Shown here piece by piece: positions 34,982 to 45,717 of a stretch of DNA of 64,000 bases. The first letter of the stretch is position 1; each line of letters starts with the position of its first letter. The DNA is from Microdochium bolleyi (lineage: Eukaryota; Ascomycota; Sordariomycetes; Xylariales; Microdochiaceae). The DNA is taken from positions 372,001 to 436,000 of the forward strand of contig KQ964247.1 of NCBI GenBank assembly GCA_001566295.1. The letters run 5' to 3'. A model generated the notes under the pieces. It did no database searches, was not told the DNA's origin, and saw only the letters and a list, made by a program, of their open reading frames with translations. The position numbers and the translations under genes were made by a program.

Positions 34982-36526
34982 ATGGCCATCTACCACATCT
35001 CAGTTCGAGACTATTTCTGGAAGAGTGGTCAAGTCAGGGTGCAGAGCCCTGCCCGGGAATTACGAGCCGATTCCAACACTCCTATCATACGGCCTCTGTC
35101 AGGTGTTAACAGGGGCGAACCTAGGTTCGTCGAAAGTGTCGACAATCTCGAATATCAGGGGAGATGCAAGCCATATAATGCAGAAGCCCATGGCATATTC
35201 GTGCCAGCAGAGACACCCTTGGATCGTGTGCCTATATGGGTACCTTTTCGGCAGCAGCTGGCGCAAGACAATCCACAATCCACAATACAGCACAAGAAAA
35301 CGAACAACCCGAACAACTCTGAAACGGTCCTGGTGGCAGACCTCAGAAACTCGGATCGACTCATAGTCGAGAAAAACCAAATCTGCTGGGTTCCAAACCT
35401 GGAGGCCCCCGATGGCCGGATATGTACGGTCATCGCGAATCAGCTGACTGTCGGTCGGAAGAAGATGACCCACGTGCTCTTGTATACACTTGAGGCACCT
35501 GGAACGTCCAAATTCGCCCTTCTGTCGGCTCAGGAGCTATCCCAATTCTCTGAAATCGACGAGGTGAGAAAGAGAGAGCTATTTGAGATACAACTCATGA
35601 TGGTCTTGAGGCGGAAGAAGACCTTGTCACCACCCCTGACAAATGCTCTGCGTCTTGTCTTGTCGTCACAGAGACGACATGAAGCCAAGCGACTATTCTG
35701 GGATATTCTGGACGAAACACCAACGAGTTCCTATCTCTCTGGTTCCGAGACCAGTGACGACACATACCTTGACGACTTCGATACCGACTACGAGTCGATC
35801 CTCGACAGCCCTCGCAGCTCGCCAGTAGCCACTTCTTCTCCCGTAAGACCAATGCCCATCCAGCAACTCTTGCGGTTCTCGCTTGCAATGTCCCAGCCTA
35901 ACCAGTAGTCGCATCAGATTCCATGCAAGTGCACCTATCCGCTGTTATGTCCAACTGCTACGGATCCGTACCCACAGCATCGACACATTCTGGACCGAGA
36001 GTGCTACGGTGGCGAACAGCACAAGGACCATTGTGCGTTTGCAACTCACTCACCAACTGTGTGTATCATACCGGGGGATCTCCATCAGCACTGCTCTATC
36101 CGACCACAAGCGCATGCCGCTCCAACTCTACTGTCCTCCAATAAGTCTGACATTGGTCACGTCAACGCTCTGAGCGATTCGACGCGGACAGAGGCACATA
36201 ATGATGGCCACCACCAGGTTGATAGGACAGAACGTGCTTTTTGGGTGGCACAAGACTTGGGTCCGCTAGCAGATGCCACCCTCAGGCAGTGCGAGGCTGA
36301 GATGTGGCCTGCTTGGGAGGACATTGTGCCCTTCCAGATGGACCAGCATGCCGACGCCGATTGTTTTCCTCTGGATTGCTGCGAGGAATCACCTGCGGAT
36401 CTTAATGGAAACGTCCTTTCAGACCGGTTTCTATCACATGGGAGTTTTCCCAATACCGACTGGACTCCGGGGAGACTTGCTCACGATGGCTTCCAAACAC
36501 CAGATCCACCGGACCTGCTGTTCTGA
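34982..36526 (+). CDS. Hypothetical two-exon protein, unrecognised
   Basis: I do not recognise this protein. Exon 1 starts at ATG 34982 (MAIYHISVRDYFWKSGQVRV) and would stop at 35908. However, a good donor GTAAGA at 35843, a CTAAC branch site and a CATCAG acceptor ending at 35917 join it in phase to a 202-codon frame that ends at 36526, giving 489 aa. The junction reads RSSP-IPCKCTYPLL. The N-terminal part contains DGRICTVIANQLTVGRKKMT and a helical KRELFEIQLMMVLRRKKTL. The middle is acidic (SGSETSDDTYLDDFDTDYES). The C-terminal exon is His/Cys/Asp-rich and ends PGRLAHDGFQTPDPPDLLF. The unspliced form would be 308 aa. No transmembrane segment or known catalytic motif is seen. Confidence 0.55.
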
Positions 36527-37029
36527 GGCCACACACAATTTATCGGCTCTCTTCTAGAATTAATGATAGGACAATTGAGACTGTGCTTGATTCCAATCCT
36601 GACATCACTGCCTCCCGGGCCCTGTGAGTGTTTTTGTTTGGCATTGTGCTATCGTGTCTCATCACCGGAGTTGTGTCAGGACCCGGACGCGGGGGTTCGC
36701 TGGCCGGGAAAGATTCCGGTGTGGCTGGACTTTTCTGGACCCGCCGTTCTGCAATCCTTTCCTGCCCAGGTCCTGTTGGGACATTGGCACAACCGTCACT
36801 CCTGACGTGGCGGTTTGTTGTTGGTATGTGCTTCTTGGGCCCCAAGTTCAGCCCACGACTCCGAAAAAAGCAAGGTCGTGAATGAGGTCCAACGCACGGC
36901 AACAACACGCGATGACCCTGTCTCCTCCACCATGGGACGGGAAGCGTTCCCACTAAAATTCAGCAGAATGCCGTCATGGGGCATGCCGCCATGCAGATCG
37001 GGGATCCCGTTCTGCAGCATCCGCGAGAC

Positions 37030-37068
<39 letters not shown>

Positions 37069-39011
37069 ACTCCCCTGAAGACATTCATGCATGCAGGTTC
37101 TTTTCAGCGTCCCTTGCTTGGTCCCCCGGCGAAGCCCGGCTGCAGACAATTTGCGGCGTGTCAAGCTTGCATTCTATCGATCCCTGGCGAAGATCAATTG
37201 CGGCGCCGGACTTGTCTCCGTGGGCCCCGCGGGCTCCCCGTCCCGCAATAACACTTCCTGTCTGCTCTTTTCTTCGCCAACGAATTCCTTTCCGAGACCG
37301 AGATCCGCCCTTTTCATTGTCAGGGGTAATGTTTTGTTGTGGCGCCCATCAAATTGGTCGGGCACCCATAGTGGATGGCACGGAAGACCGGCACAGCGGC
37401 ACAAGAATCTGGCAGTGGATCACGCGTTCATGCTTTGGGCCTTCAGCTCATTCCAGGACGGCGTTGTACAGAATGCTGCGACATGAACTTCGTTCTTCGA
37501 TAGATGTACCGTGGGAGAGAGGCTTACTAAGAAGGATGAATGTCACGCCAGGGCTGGAGTTAGATACAACCTGTACTTCAACAGCTTGCCGACTGGTTTC
37601 TGGCGCAATTATAGTTGTGAGCGGTGGCTACCGTTGAGTGCGTACCTATTGGTATGAAACACAGCCAGATCGACTTGAAAGCCTAGAACAGCTGAGTGCC
37701 AGCTCTCACGGTCAGACTTCGGATCTCGTCATGCCTGTGCTACGGGTTCACAAGACAAGACAGGTGTTCGGGAAAAGCCGTGACGGGTCAGAACTCATTC
37801 ACCGGCCTACCCACGGGAATCCCGTAAGCAGACCCCGGGACGCTCTAGTCAGACCCTCGTACGGTAAGTATTTCTACATCAGTGATGGTCCCTAGTCCCT
37901 GTCCCATGTTCGAGACAAGCGTGGATCGTCAGAGGGGACATGGTCGCTGAGACACGGGCTGGGCCTCACTGCAGAACATCAACGTGCATTGTTCTAGGTA
38001 CGCATGTGAATGGGGAATGTACATGTAGATATGGATACAACACGGCACATATGTGCCGGGCCACACAGGCGTTTCGAGACGTAGAGAGACAGTGAAAAGA
38101 AAAGCTGGGTCAAGTCTCGGTTTGAAATGGTTCTCAGAGGCGCCCCTCGTAATAATAATCTCGAAGCGCCAGGCTCGCGACACACTGAGGTTGTGTCATG
38201 CTGCAGAGAGTTAATATGACGTCTCAGTGAGGCTTAGGGTTTTGATTAGCGACATAATCTAGATGTTTCCCGCTCTCCGTTTTTGTTCTCCTCAGAGCGG
38301 GCTGCCTTCATGAGGATGCTTGTTAATGCGTGTACTGGGACGTGCGAATGTGAACATCGAGACTAAATCACGGCACAGAATTGGCTCTCGCTCTGGAGCC
38401 AGTCCCATGGTATTCGACAGTCACATGGGCAGGTCTTCTCTCTGGGTATATTGCTATTAAAAAAGCGATGGTAAAAGGCGAGTTGCCAGGTTTTGTATCG
38501 AGAATGTGCGTAGACCCTGAAGCCACGCGGTCGAGCTCTTAGCCCACGCTGCCGATCATAACAGGAGGCGGTGATGTGCCAGGCTTTAATGCTGTCGTAT
38601 TGAGATCCCTTTGTACGTTGGCCCTGGGCCACCTCGTCAGAGCTGGGCAAACTTCATCCCGCGAACTTTGAACCAACAGTTTTCCGCGGAGCGGGCGCAA
38701 AGTTTGGGCTCCGGGAACGGAAGGATCAAGACCTGGTGATGCCGTTTGTGTATGGACCACAAGAGATCCTGTTTACACAGAGCCTTCCATGGCCCCTCTT
38801 CGTGCAGTCGTGCAAACTTCTCATGGCGTGGTTGCTGTGTCGCCATCGCCAGCTTCGAGAGGGGTCGACGATCTCCTACGCGCCATTGTCGGCGTTTTGC
38901 GCTTCGGCACGGCATGACAAGCGTTGCGCTCGTGATATGCTGACGTGCATTGCGCCACCCCCGCTTGACGTACTCGGTGGGATTCGTTGTCGTCGTGAGC
39001 GATGTCATGGC
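36527..39011. other. Gene-poor stretch with a long poly-C tract
   Basis: About 2.5 kb with no supportable gene. Frames crossing the poly-C tract read as proline runs and are artefacts. The right end is the 3' flank of the reverse-strand LRP1 gene. Confidence 0.45.
37032..37066. repeat. 35-base homopolymer C tract
   Basis: Thirty-five consecutive C residues, preceded by GCGAGACAA. It is in a non-coding gap. The exact length is uncertain because such runs are prone to sequencing and replication slippage. Confidence 0.9.
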
Positions 39012-39672
39012 TCATTTCGTGGCTTTGACGTCCTTGCTCTTCTTCTTCTTCTTGTCCTTGTTCTTCTTGTCTCTCTTTGACTTCTTGGAAGCCGGCTCGC
39101 TCTCAGCCTTGCTATCATCAGCCTCTTCTGCGGAGACCTCGGTGGACGGCTGCTGACCATCGGCCTTCCTTTTCTCGCCTTGCCGCTGCCTGGCTTGAAG
39201 GGCAGCCTTGGCTTTCTCCTTAGCGATCATCTCTGTCAGCTGCGTGTTGACCTCGCTGTTGTCTGCCAGGTCTGCCCGGATGAACCGGATAGCGGCCTGC
39301 TTGTCGAGCTTGACATCCGGCTTCTGCGGCGGGTTCTCGATGTTCTTGATCTTCTCAAAATACTGGCGGATGCGCGTGAGCTCCTTGAAGATAGGGTGCT
39401 CTTTCGCGTCCACACTGTTGATGCGGAGGGCGGCTGGAATCTTTGGTCAGCCATGAATCAAACAATACTTGATACACCAGAGAAGACTCACAAAATAGCA
39501 TGGATTCAATGGAGTACGTGGCCAGGACGTATAGCTTCGCCTTGTCGAGGAGTGGCAGCTTGGAAGCGACATCGGCGATGCTACTCATGAGAGGCTCAAG
39601 GGCATCCTCAAGGTCGTCAATCTCGCCATCAAGCTGCTCGAGCTGGGGCAGGATATCTGCGACATCGGCCAT
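39012..39672 (-). CDS. lrp1: Exosome cofactor Lrp1/Rrp47 (C1D family)
   Basis: Nuclear partner of the exosome nuclease Rrp6, needed for 3' processing of rRNA, snoRNA and snRNA. Reverse strand; exons 39672-39492 and 39433-39012 with a 58-nt intron, 200 aa. The Sas10/C1D domain fills residues 1-110: MADVADILPQLEQLDGEIDD, LPLLDKAKLYVLATYSIESM, then across the junction LFSALRINSVDAKEHPIFKE and LTRIRQYFEKIKNIE. The tail is strongly basic (KKSKRDKKNKDKKKKKSKD), as in other members, and should bind RNA and hold a nuclear signal. The next gene starts 728 bases away on the opposite strand. Confidence 0.93.
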
Positions 39673-40400
39673 TGTGACGTGTGGATCTGGGCTGCAGTGA
39701 TGTGTATACCGTAGGTTGCGAATGGAATGCGATATCAAAGGCCGTCCTGAAGCTCCGACCTTGACATGTGAGGGCGCTGAGCCGTTGATCGCCAAACGAA
39801 AAATTAGCGGTGGATGTCGGCAGTACTGTGCATCCAGGGTGGATGCTGGACGAAGCTCACACCCGCCAATCATGCTGCGCACATTACCCGCGTTGTGGGG
39901 CACGCGCAGGCAAAAGCCGGGATGGAGCTAGAGCAGTCTATGAGCAGATGGACTTTCTCTGCGAGCGAAAAATTGCCCCTGCAGGCGGCGGGAGTTGCGA
40001 TCTCGAGGCGTCACCACCACTCTTTTCGCCAACCACGCTCCGACACGACAACCCAGCGGAATTAAGCCATCGCCTGCCCGCTTCTCGCTACATTACGCCC
40101 GCTCCTGTTCGAAGCTGTGTCGGATCAAACATATATCGCGAACAGCTCCCCTCCACGACCTTGGAACGATCCCGCCCCTCAATGGTACACCACGACTTTC
40201 AACACTCGGCTTGAGCCCCAGTAGCGTCGAGTTGCGCCTCGACTGTCCGTACGGACATGAGCTTGTTCGCATAATCGACACCCCAAACATCCACCCTGTC
40301 TTCACACATCTGTCGCCACCCGCTTTCGCGGGCTGCGTTGCGCATACCATATAGAACCGCGCCATGGAGCTTCGGTAACCTATACTCTGGCCGGGGGGCC
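39673..40400. promoter_or_regulatory. Divergent promoter region of LRP1 and the Cbs2-like gene
   Basis: About 730 bases between head-to-head genes. No gene supported and no named factor site recognised; it should hold both promoters. Confidence 0.4.
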
Positions 40401-42053
40401 ATGTGCCTGCGCGAGATCACAACGAAGAGTCAACAGTCGCCGCTCAAGAGATCGACACAACGCAAGAAACGAATACATGTCGACCACCAACCGTCGCCGC
40501 CTGCTCTGTTTGCTCCTGCGCTCTTCCGAACCCTTGGGCACGACTATCGCGAGCAGCGGCCAGGCGTGCCTCTGTGCGGCGCCCCGCCGCCTCCACCACC
40601 CTTACCAACACCCACTGTGGAATTACGGCACGCTGCAGTCTCTGAGCCACAAGAAGCCTCTCCTGCCACAGTAGATGAATCGCGGCGGGCAGCGCAAGCG
40701 ACTCGGCCGGATACGCAAAATTCAGACACTGCCTCAGTGGGGGTAGACACGCAAAGCGTAGATCAACGCAGCCCGATAGCAGGCCAAGAGGCAGCGGAGG
40801 TAGCAGCCGAAATTGTGTCCGAAGCCCGGCCTGACCGGAAAGCTGCGAAGAAGGCACGGGCCTCGCCAGTATCCGACAAGATCCATCTTGGTGGCTTTAA
40901 TGTCCAGGCACGCTACTTGTTGCATGCCCTTAGTGGGCTTGAAGGGCTCCCGCCCGTACAAGTGTTGACTCAGAACCACGGACCGTCTGCCGCTTGGGCC
41001 AAAGAGGAAAGGTCAATCAACGTCCACGATCATCTCGGCAACTTCATCTCCAGCAGACCGATCATATGCCCCCAGTATGTTGGCCCTTCGAAGTCTAGGC
41101 TGCGCCCCACGGGAACAGTCTACAATAGCAAGACGCAGATGATCGACAACCTTGTGGTGGCACTTGACGATTACGCACTGGTACCGTTCATGCACACCGT
41201 AAAGAAGTTCGTCAACAGCAACACCACGATTTGCCTCATCCACGACGGTTTGGGCGTAATGGAGGATCTCAACTCAGACGTCTTCACCGACCCTTCAACG
41301 CGGCCTCAATACATCTGCGGTCTCACACACCACTGGGTGTCACGACATGGCGCCAATGAACTGTCCATTCGCCATAAATGGCACAAGCGATCCAGCGCCT
41401 TGTATCTCAGCACCCCTACAGAAACGGACGGTGCAGCAGTTCCGTGGGACCAGCTGGACGTGAGCCCGCAGACTCGGCATCTCCTCGAGCTGCTGTCCAA
41501 AAGCCCGGAGATCAACGCCAAAACACTTCCTTGGAACAGATATGTCCAGCGCACACTGCCAGGCATGGTGCACTCATCTTTGGTGGACTCCATCTCGGTG
41601 ATGCTCGGATGCCGCTACAACCAGATCGCCGAGAAGAGAAACGCGCGTGTGCTCTGGAACACGATGCTCACAGAGACACTGAAAATCATCACAGCCATGC
41701 CTGAGGTCAAGTCTGAGCCGAATATGGTCACCTACTTTCTGAGTGAGAAGTTCCGCCTTGAGCTGTGGGCCAAGCTCACTCGGAAGGACAAGACGTACAG
41801 CCGATGGATCAGTCTTATCAAGGCAGGCCGCCGTCCGCCTGTGGACCACTTCAACGGCTACTTCGTGCGGCGTGCCCAGGAGCTGGGCATCAGCTGCAAG
41901 CACAACCACACTGCGCAGTCAGTCGTCCAATTCAAGTACATGATGCGGCGCGACGAGCTGTCGCACTTTGCCGGCCTGGGACTCGGCCCTTACATGGCCG
42001 ATGACGACCAGCTTGGCGGCCGACAGGACGGGACCTTCGAGGTGGATTTTTAA
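40401..42053 (+). CDS. Ketopantoate-reductase-like protein, probably Cbs2-type (non-catalytic)
   Basis: Related to 2-dehydropantoate 2-reductases (PanE/ApbA family), to which the yeast mitochondrial translation activator Cbs2 also belongs. Taken from ATG 40401 it is 550 aa. The dinucleotide-domain start is DKIHLGGFNVQARYLLHAL; the usual GxGxxG loop is degenerate. The C-terminal helical domain is clear from GMVHSSLVDSISVMLGCRYN and AGRRPPVDHFNGYFVRRAQE followed by LGISCKHNH. Aligned by eye to E. coli PanE, the positions of Lys176, Asn180 and Glu256 hold Gly, Ser and Pro, so catalysis is unlikely. The first 150 residues are low complexity. An overlapping frame from ATG 40478 reads like a mitochondrial presequence, so the true 5' end may differ. 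A mitochondrial location is inferred. Confidence 0.72.
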   Translation: MCLREITTKSQQSPLKRSTQRKKRIHVDHQPSPPALFAPALFRTLGHDYREQRPGVPLCGAPPPPPPLPTPTVELRHAAVSEPQEASPATVDESRRAAQATRPDTQNSDTASVGVDTQSVDQRSPIAGQEAAEVAAEIVSEARPDRKAAKKARASPVSDKIHLGGFNVQARYLLHALSGLEGLPPVQVLTQNHGPSAAWAKEERSINVHDHLGNFISSRPIICPQYVGPSKSRLRPTGTVYNSKTQMIDNLVVALDDYALVPFMHTVKKFVNSNTTICLIHDGLGVMEDLNSDVFTDPSTRPQYICGLTHHWVSRHGANELSIRHKWHKRSSALYLSTPTETDGAAVPWDQLDVSPQTRHLLELLSKSPEINAKTLPWNRYVQRTLPGMVHSSLVDSISVMLGCRYNQIAEKRNARVLWNTMLTETLKIITAMPEVKSEPNMVTYFLSEKFRLELWAKLTRKDKTYSRWISLIKAGRRPPVDHFNGYFVRRAQELGISCKHNHTAQSVVQFKYMMRRDELSHFAGLGLGPYMADDDQLGGRQDGTFEVDF

Positions 42054-43615
42054 GCGCACGAATCACGACATGCAATCGATCTGTATACATATAAATTTCT
42101 TGAGCGGCACTCTTTTCTTGTATCAACAAGCGTTTACGGGCGGAACTGAAAGACTGTTGTCGGTTGGGACGGGCACAACACGAGCCCCATGGGATTTTAG
42201 GCATACGCGCTGGAGCATTGGGCTGCATTCTCCTGTCTCGCATTCACATCTACAATTTCTGGCATGTGCGAGCATAGACATATAGATGGGGGACTGGGAC
42301 TGCTGAGGACTAGCAATGCGACACAGCTTCATTGTCGAACTGTTTTGCACGATTACGTTGTGGCTACATTGAACGAGTTTGCAGATTGACCGGCGCGCTC
42401 GAGCACCCCCATCCGTGTGTTTTCCAACATAAGATACGAACTCCTCTCAGATTCACGGAACGCTCGGCATGCTCTGCTCAGGCCACTTAATTACCGAGGC
42501 TTGTCAGAGCTGATCGGCGAGCCATGACAGTCGTGGTTCTCGGATGCATCCACAACATCGGCCACGACGCGCTTTAGGAGCTTTTCAGCGAAGCACGGAA
42601 AATGTTATCTTGTCTACAGTCACATCGGGGTATTGCATCATGGCTGCCCCCTTCTAGCCTACCGGGCAAATGCACTCACGTTGCACTCTCAAGTGCCTGG
42701 AATGAGACGCGCTGTTTCGGAGCCCGCTCGGGACCGTCCCGCAGTTTTCAGGCCCACTGGGTTCCCCACTTTGCTCTGCGGCCCGAGGAGCTGGTCACGG
42801 AGACCTGACCCTTTGGGCGGGACTCACTGTGGAACAATGCAGAACGGGGACTTTGACAGCTACGCGCCTACCTAGGTGGGTAGGTAGGTAGGTAGATAGC
42901 GGATCATGTGTTGCGGTGAGGCACAAAATACTGCCGGAGAGAGCTTGAGATGGATGGAGTAAACTCACACAGTCGGCACTGTGTGTGTTCTGTCTTTTGA
43001 CGTCTAGAGCCGTGGTGATTGTGATTTGGACCTAGGTTATCCACGGGAATACAACAGCCCCCCAGTACTAACTCGCTCTCCCCTGTTCCTGAACAAGACG
43101 CGACCAGTGGCGCGACCACGACTGGGGCAGCAGCAGTAGCTTTTATCCGTAGCTCTGTCGGCACGAGGCTCCGCTCGGGAGAGACTGCGGGGAAGAAGGG
43201 CTAGAGCCGGGGCAAGCGCAGGACCCCCAGGCGAGGGCTGGGGCCGAGTGGGGGCCCGCTGTGGAGCCTCGCAGACGGGGTGCCTCGGCAGGTCTGGGGC
43301 CTGGTCGGGCGGCGCGGAGGATTCGCGGGCGGGCAGTGAGGAGGCGGACGCGCGCGAGGAGTCCTTGGGGGGAGGCGTCCGTGTCGCAGGCCGAGCCAGT
43401 CAGGCACCGCTTCTTCCGTGTCGTCCGTGTCTTCCGATGCGTCAGCTGGTCTCGTTGTGATCTTACCGTTCCCTTATACCTGACCTGCATTTTGATTGCT
43501 GTTCTGATTCCAGGCCTAAATGCTGCTTTGTTCCCTCTCGAAAAACCACCGTCTCTAAAGAAATCGCTGAGCTTTCGTCCACTGCTACTCTACCTTAAGG
43601 TACTTAGCACACAGC
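42054..43615. other. Intergenic stretch before FAT1
   Basis: About 1.56 kb. It contains a GTAG-type tetranucleotide repeat at 42868-42898 and GC-rich sequence near 43200-43400. No frame shows a domain. The forward frame ending at 43623 overlaps the FAT1 start but in another phase. Confidence 0.45.
42868..42898. repeat. GGTA tetranucleotide microsatellite
   Basis: Four to five copies of GGTA preceded by CTACCTAGGTGG, which forms a partial inverted repeat with it. Non-coding gap. Confidence 0.7.
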
Positions 43616-45717
43616 ATGGGTGAGTAGAGCTACATCCCCAGATAACAGCACACCACTGCAACAAGCTTCCCGGCGAAACCATCTGGTCTCCCCCAGTCGC
43701 TGCAGGGTGCCCCCACAGAAGCAAGCTCTCGATCGCTGCTTCCTCCTCCAACATTTCGACATCCACGACTTCGCCTCAGAAATCAAACCGTACTGACAAT
43801 GCGTCTCCAGTCGGCACTATTCCTCTCGCCGCGGGCGGCGTCGCACTCGCGGCGTACCTCGACGCCCGGCTCCACCTGCGCGAGGACATCAAGACCGGCA
43901 GCGAGACGCTCAACCTCATCTGGTTCTGGCTCTGGGCCCAACGCCAGGAGAAGCAGGACAAGCTCTACATCTACAATATCTTCCGCGAGCGCGCCGGCAC
44001 CAAGGACGGCGACAACATCTTCCTCATCTTCGAGGGCAAGCAGTGGACCTACACAGAGTTCTACAACGCCGTCCAGCCCGTCGGCAACTGGCTCATGAAG
44101 GACCTCGGCATCCAGCGCGGCGAGATGGTCGCCCTCGACGGCCTCAACAGCCCGGAGCACCTCATGCTCTGGCTCGGCCTCGAGGCCATTGGCGCCAGCC
44201 CGGCCTTCATCAACTGCAACCTCACCGACAAGCCGCTCATCCACTGCGTCAAGGTGGCAAAGGCCCGCTACCTCCTCGCTGACGAAGGGGTCCGCAACCT
44301 CGTCGAGCCGGTCGAGCAGGAGCTGCTCGATGCTGGCTCAAAGACGGTCTACTACACGGCCGAGTCCATCGGCAGCCTCACCGACATGTCAAAGTACCCC
44401 AAGGACCGCTACCAGAAGGTCGACCCCATGGGCGTCGCCGCTCTCATCTATACCTCGGGCACCACTGGCATGCCCAAGGGCACCGTCATCACACGCCTCC
44501 GCGAGTTGCTCCTCATCCGTGGTCCCGTCGGCAACTCCAAGCTGCTGCCCCTGAAGCCCGGCGATCGCATGTACACCTGTCTTCCCCTATACCACGGCGC
44601 CGCGCACGGCTTGTGCGTCCTGCCCTCGATCGGCGCGGGCTCGACGATTGTCCTGTCGCGCAAGTTCTCACACAACAAGTTCTGGCAAGAAGTCCACGAC
44701 TCCGGTGCAACGCACATACAGTACGTCGGCGAGCTGTGTCGGTACCTCGTCAACGCGCCGCCCAATCCGCTCGAGCGGGATCACAAGGTGCGCATGGCCT
44801 GGGGCAACGGCATGCGGCCCGACGTGTGGGAGAAGTTCCGCGAGCGCTTCGGCATCGAGGTCATCAACGAGCTGTACGCGGCGACAGATGGCTTGCTCTT
44901 CTCCACCAACGCCAACCGCGGGCCCTTCTCACGCAACGCCATCGGAGTCCGCGGCGCCCTCTGGCACCTCCTCAACGGCAGCAAGTACAAGCGCATCCTG
45001 ATCGACCCGGACACGCAGGAGGTCCTGCGCGACGCCAAGGGCTTCTGCATCGAGGCGAAGCCCGGCGAGGCCGGCGAGGCCATCATCAAGATGAACGTGG
45101 CGGACCCGGACCGCGGCACGCCAGAGTACTACGGCAACAAGGAGGCCGCGACGAAGCGGCGGATCAAGCACGTCTTCGCCAAGGGCGACCTGTGGTTCCG
45201 GTCCGGCGACCTCATGCGCCTCGACTCGGACGGCCGGCTGTTCTTCGTGGACCGCCTGGGCGACACGTTCCGCTGGAAGTCGGAGAACGTGTCAACCAAC
45301 GAGGTCGGCGACGTGGTCGGCGAGTTCCCGGACATTGCCGAGGCCAACGTCTACGGCGTCCTCGTGCCCAACGCCGACGGCCGCGCGGGCTGCGCCGCCG
45401 TGGTGCCCCGCCAGGGGCTCACGCACGAGAGCGTCGACTGGGCCAGGCTCGCGGAGCACAACCTCGGCAAGATGCCGCGCTACGCGGTGCCCGTGTTCAT
45501 CCGGGTGTCGGTGGAGCTCGAGTACACGGGCACGATGAAGATGCAGAAGGGCAGGCTGAGGGGCGAGGGGATCGAGCTGGACGTGATTGAGCAGAGCGCC
45601 AGGGACAAAGTGGAGCCGGTGGACTTTGTGTATTGGCTGCCGCCGGGGACGAGGGCGTATGTGCCGTTCACAAAGGAGGATCTGGCACGGCTCAAGGCCG
45701 GCGGCGTGAAGCTATAA
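43616..45717 (+). CDS. fat1: Very-long-chain fatty acyl-CoA synthetase / fatty acid transporter (FAT1)
   Basis: Activates long and very-long-chain fatty acids to acyl-CoA and couples this to their import. Proposed exons 43616-43619 and 43811-45717, 636 aa. The main frame opens upstream of the first internal Met with GTIPLAAGGVALAAYLDARL, an N-terminal membrane segment that needs a start. ATGG at 43616-43619 followed by GTGAGT supplies it in the right phase, with an ACTGAC branch site and CTCCAG acceptor, giving MVGTIPLAAGG. The AMP-binding motif is YTSGTTGMPKG from residue 215. The VLACS/FATP motif is GDLWFRSGDLMRLDSDGRLF followed by FVDRLGDTFRWKSENVST. The end, GGVKL, resembles a weak type-1 peroxisomal signal. 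GC content and codon bias are high. If the tiny exon is wrong, only the first residues change. Confidence 0.9.

Noticed and set aside
37002..37251. Frames with proline-rich repeats around the poly-C tract
   Set aside because: The proline runs are only translations of the homopolymer.
44613..45590. 325-codon alternative frame inside FAT1
   Set aside because: Arg/Pro/Ala-rich shadow frame created by the high GC content of the real coding frame.
25036..45717. A CoA/acyl-CoA gene cluster (PanK, ketopantoate-reductase-like protein, FAT1)
   Set aside because: The genes are spread over 20 kb with unrelated genes and large gaps between them, and the reductase-like protein seems non-catalytic, so clustering is likely coincidental.
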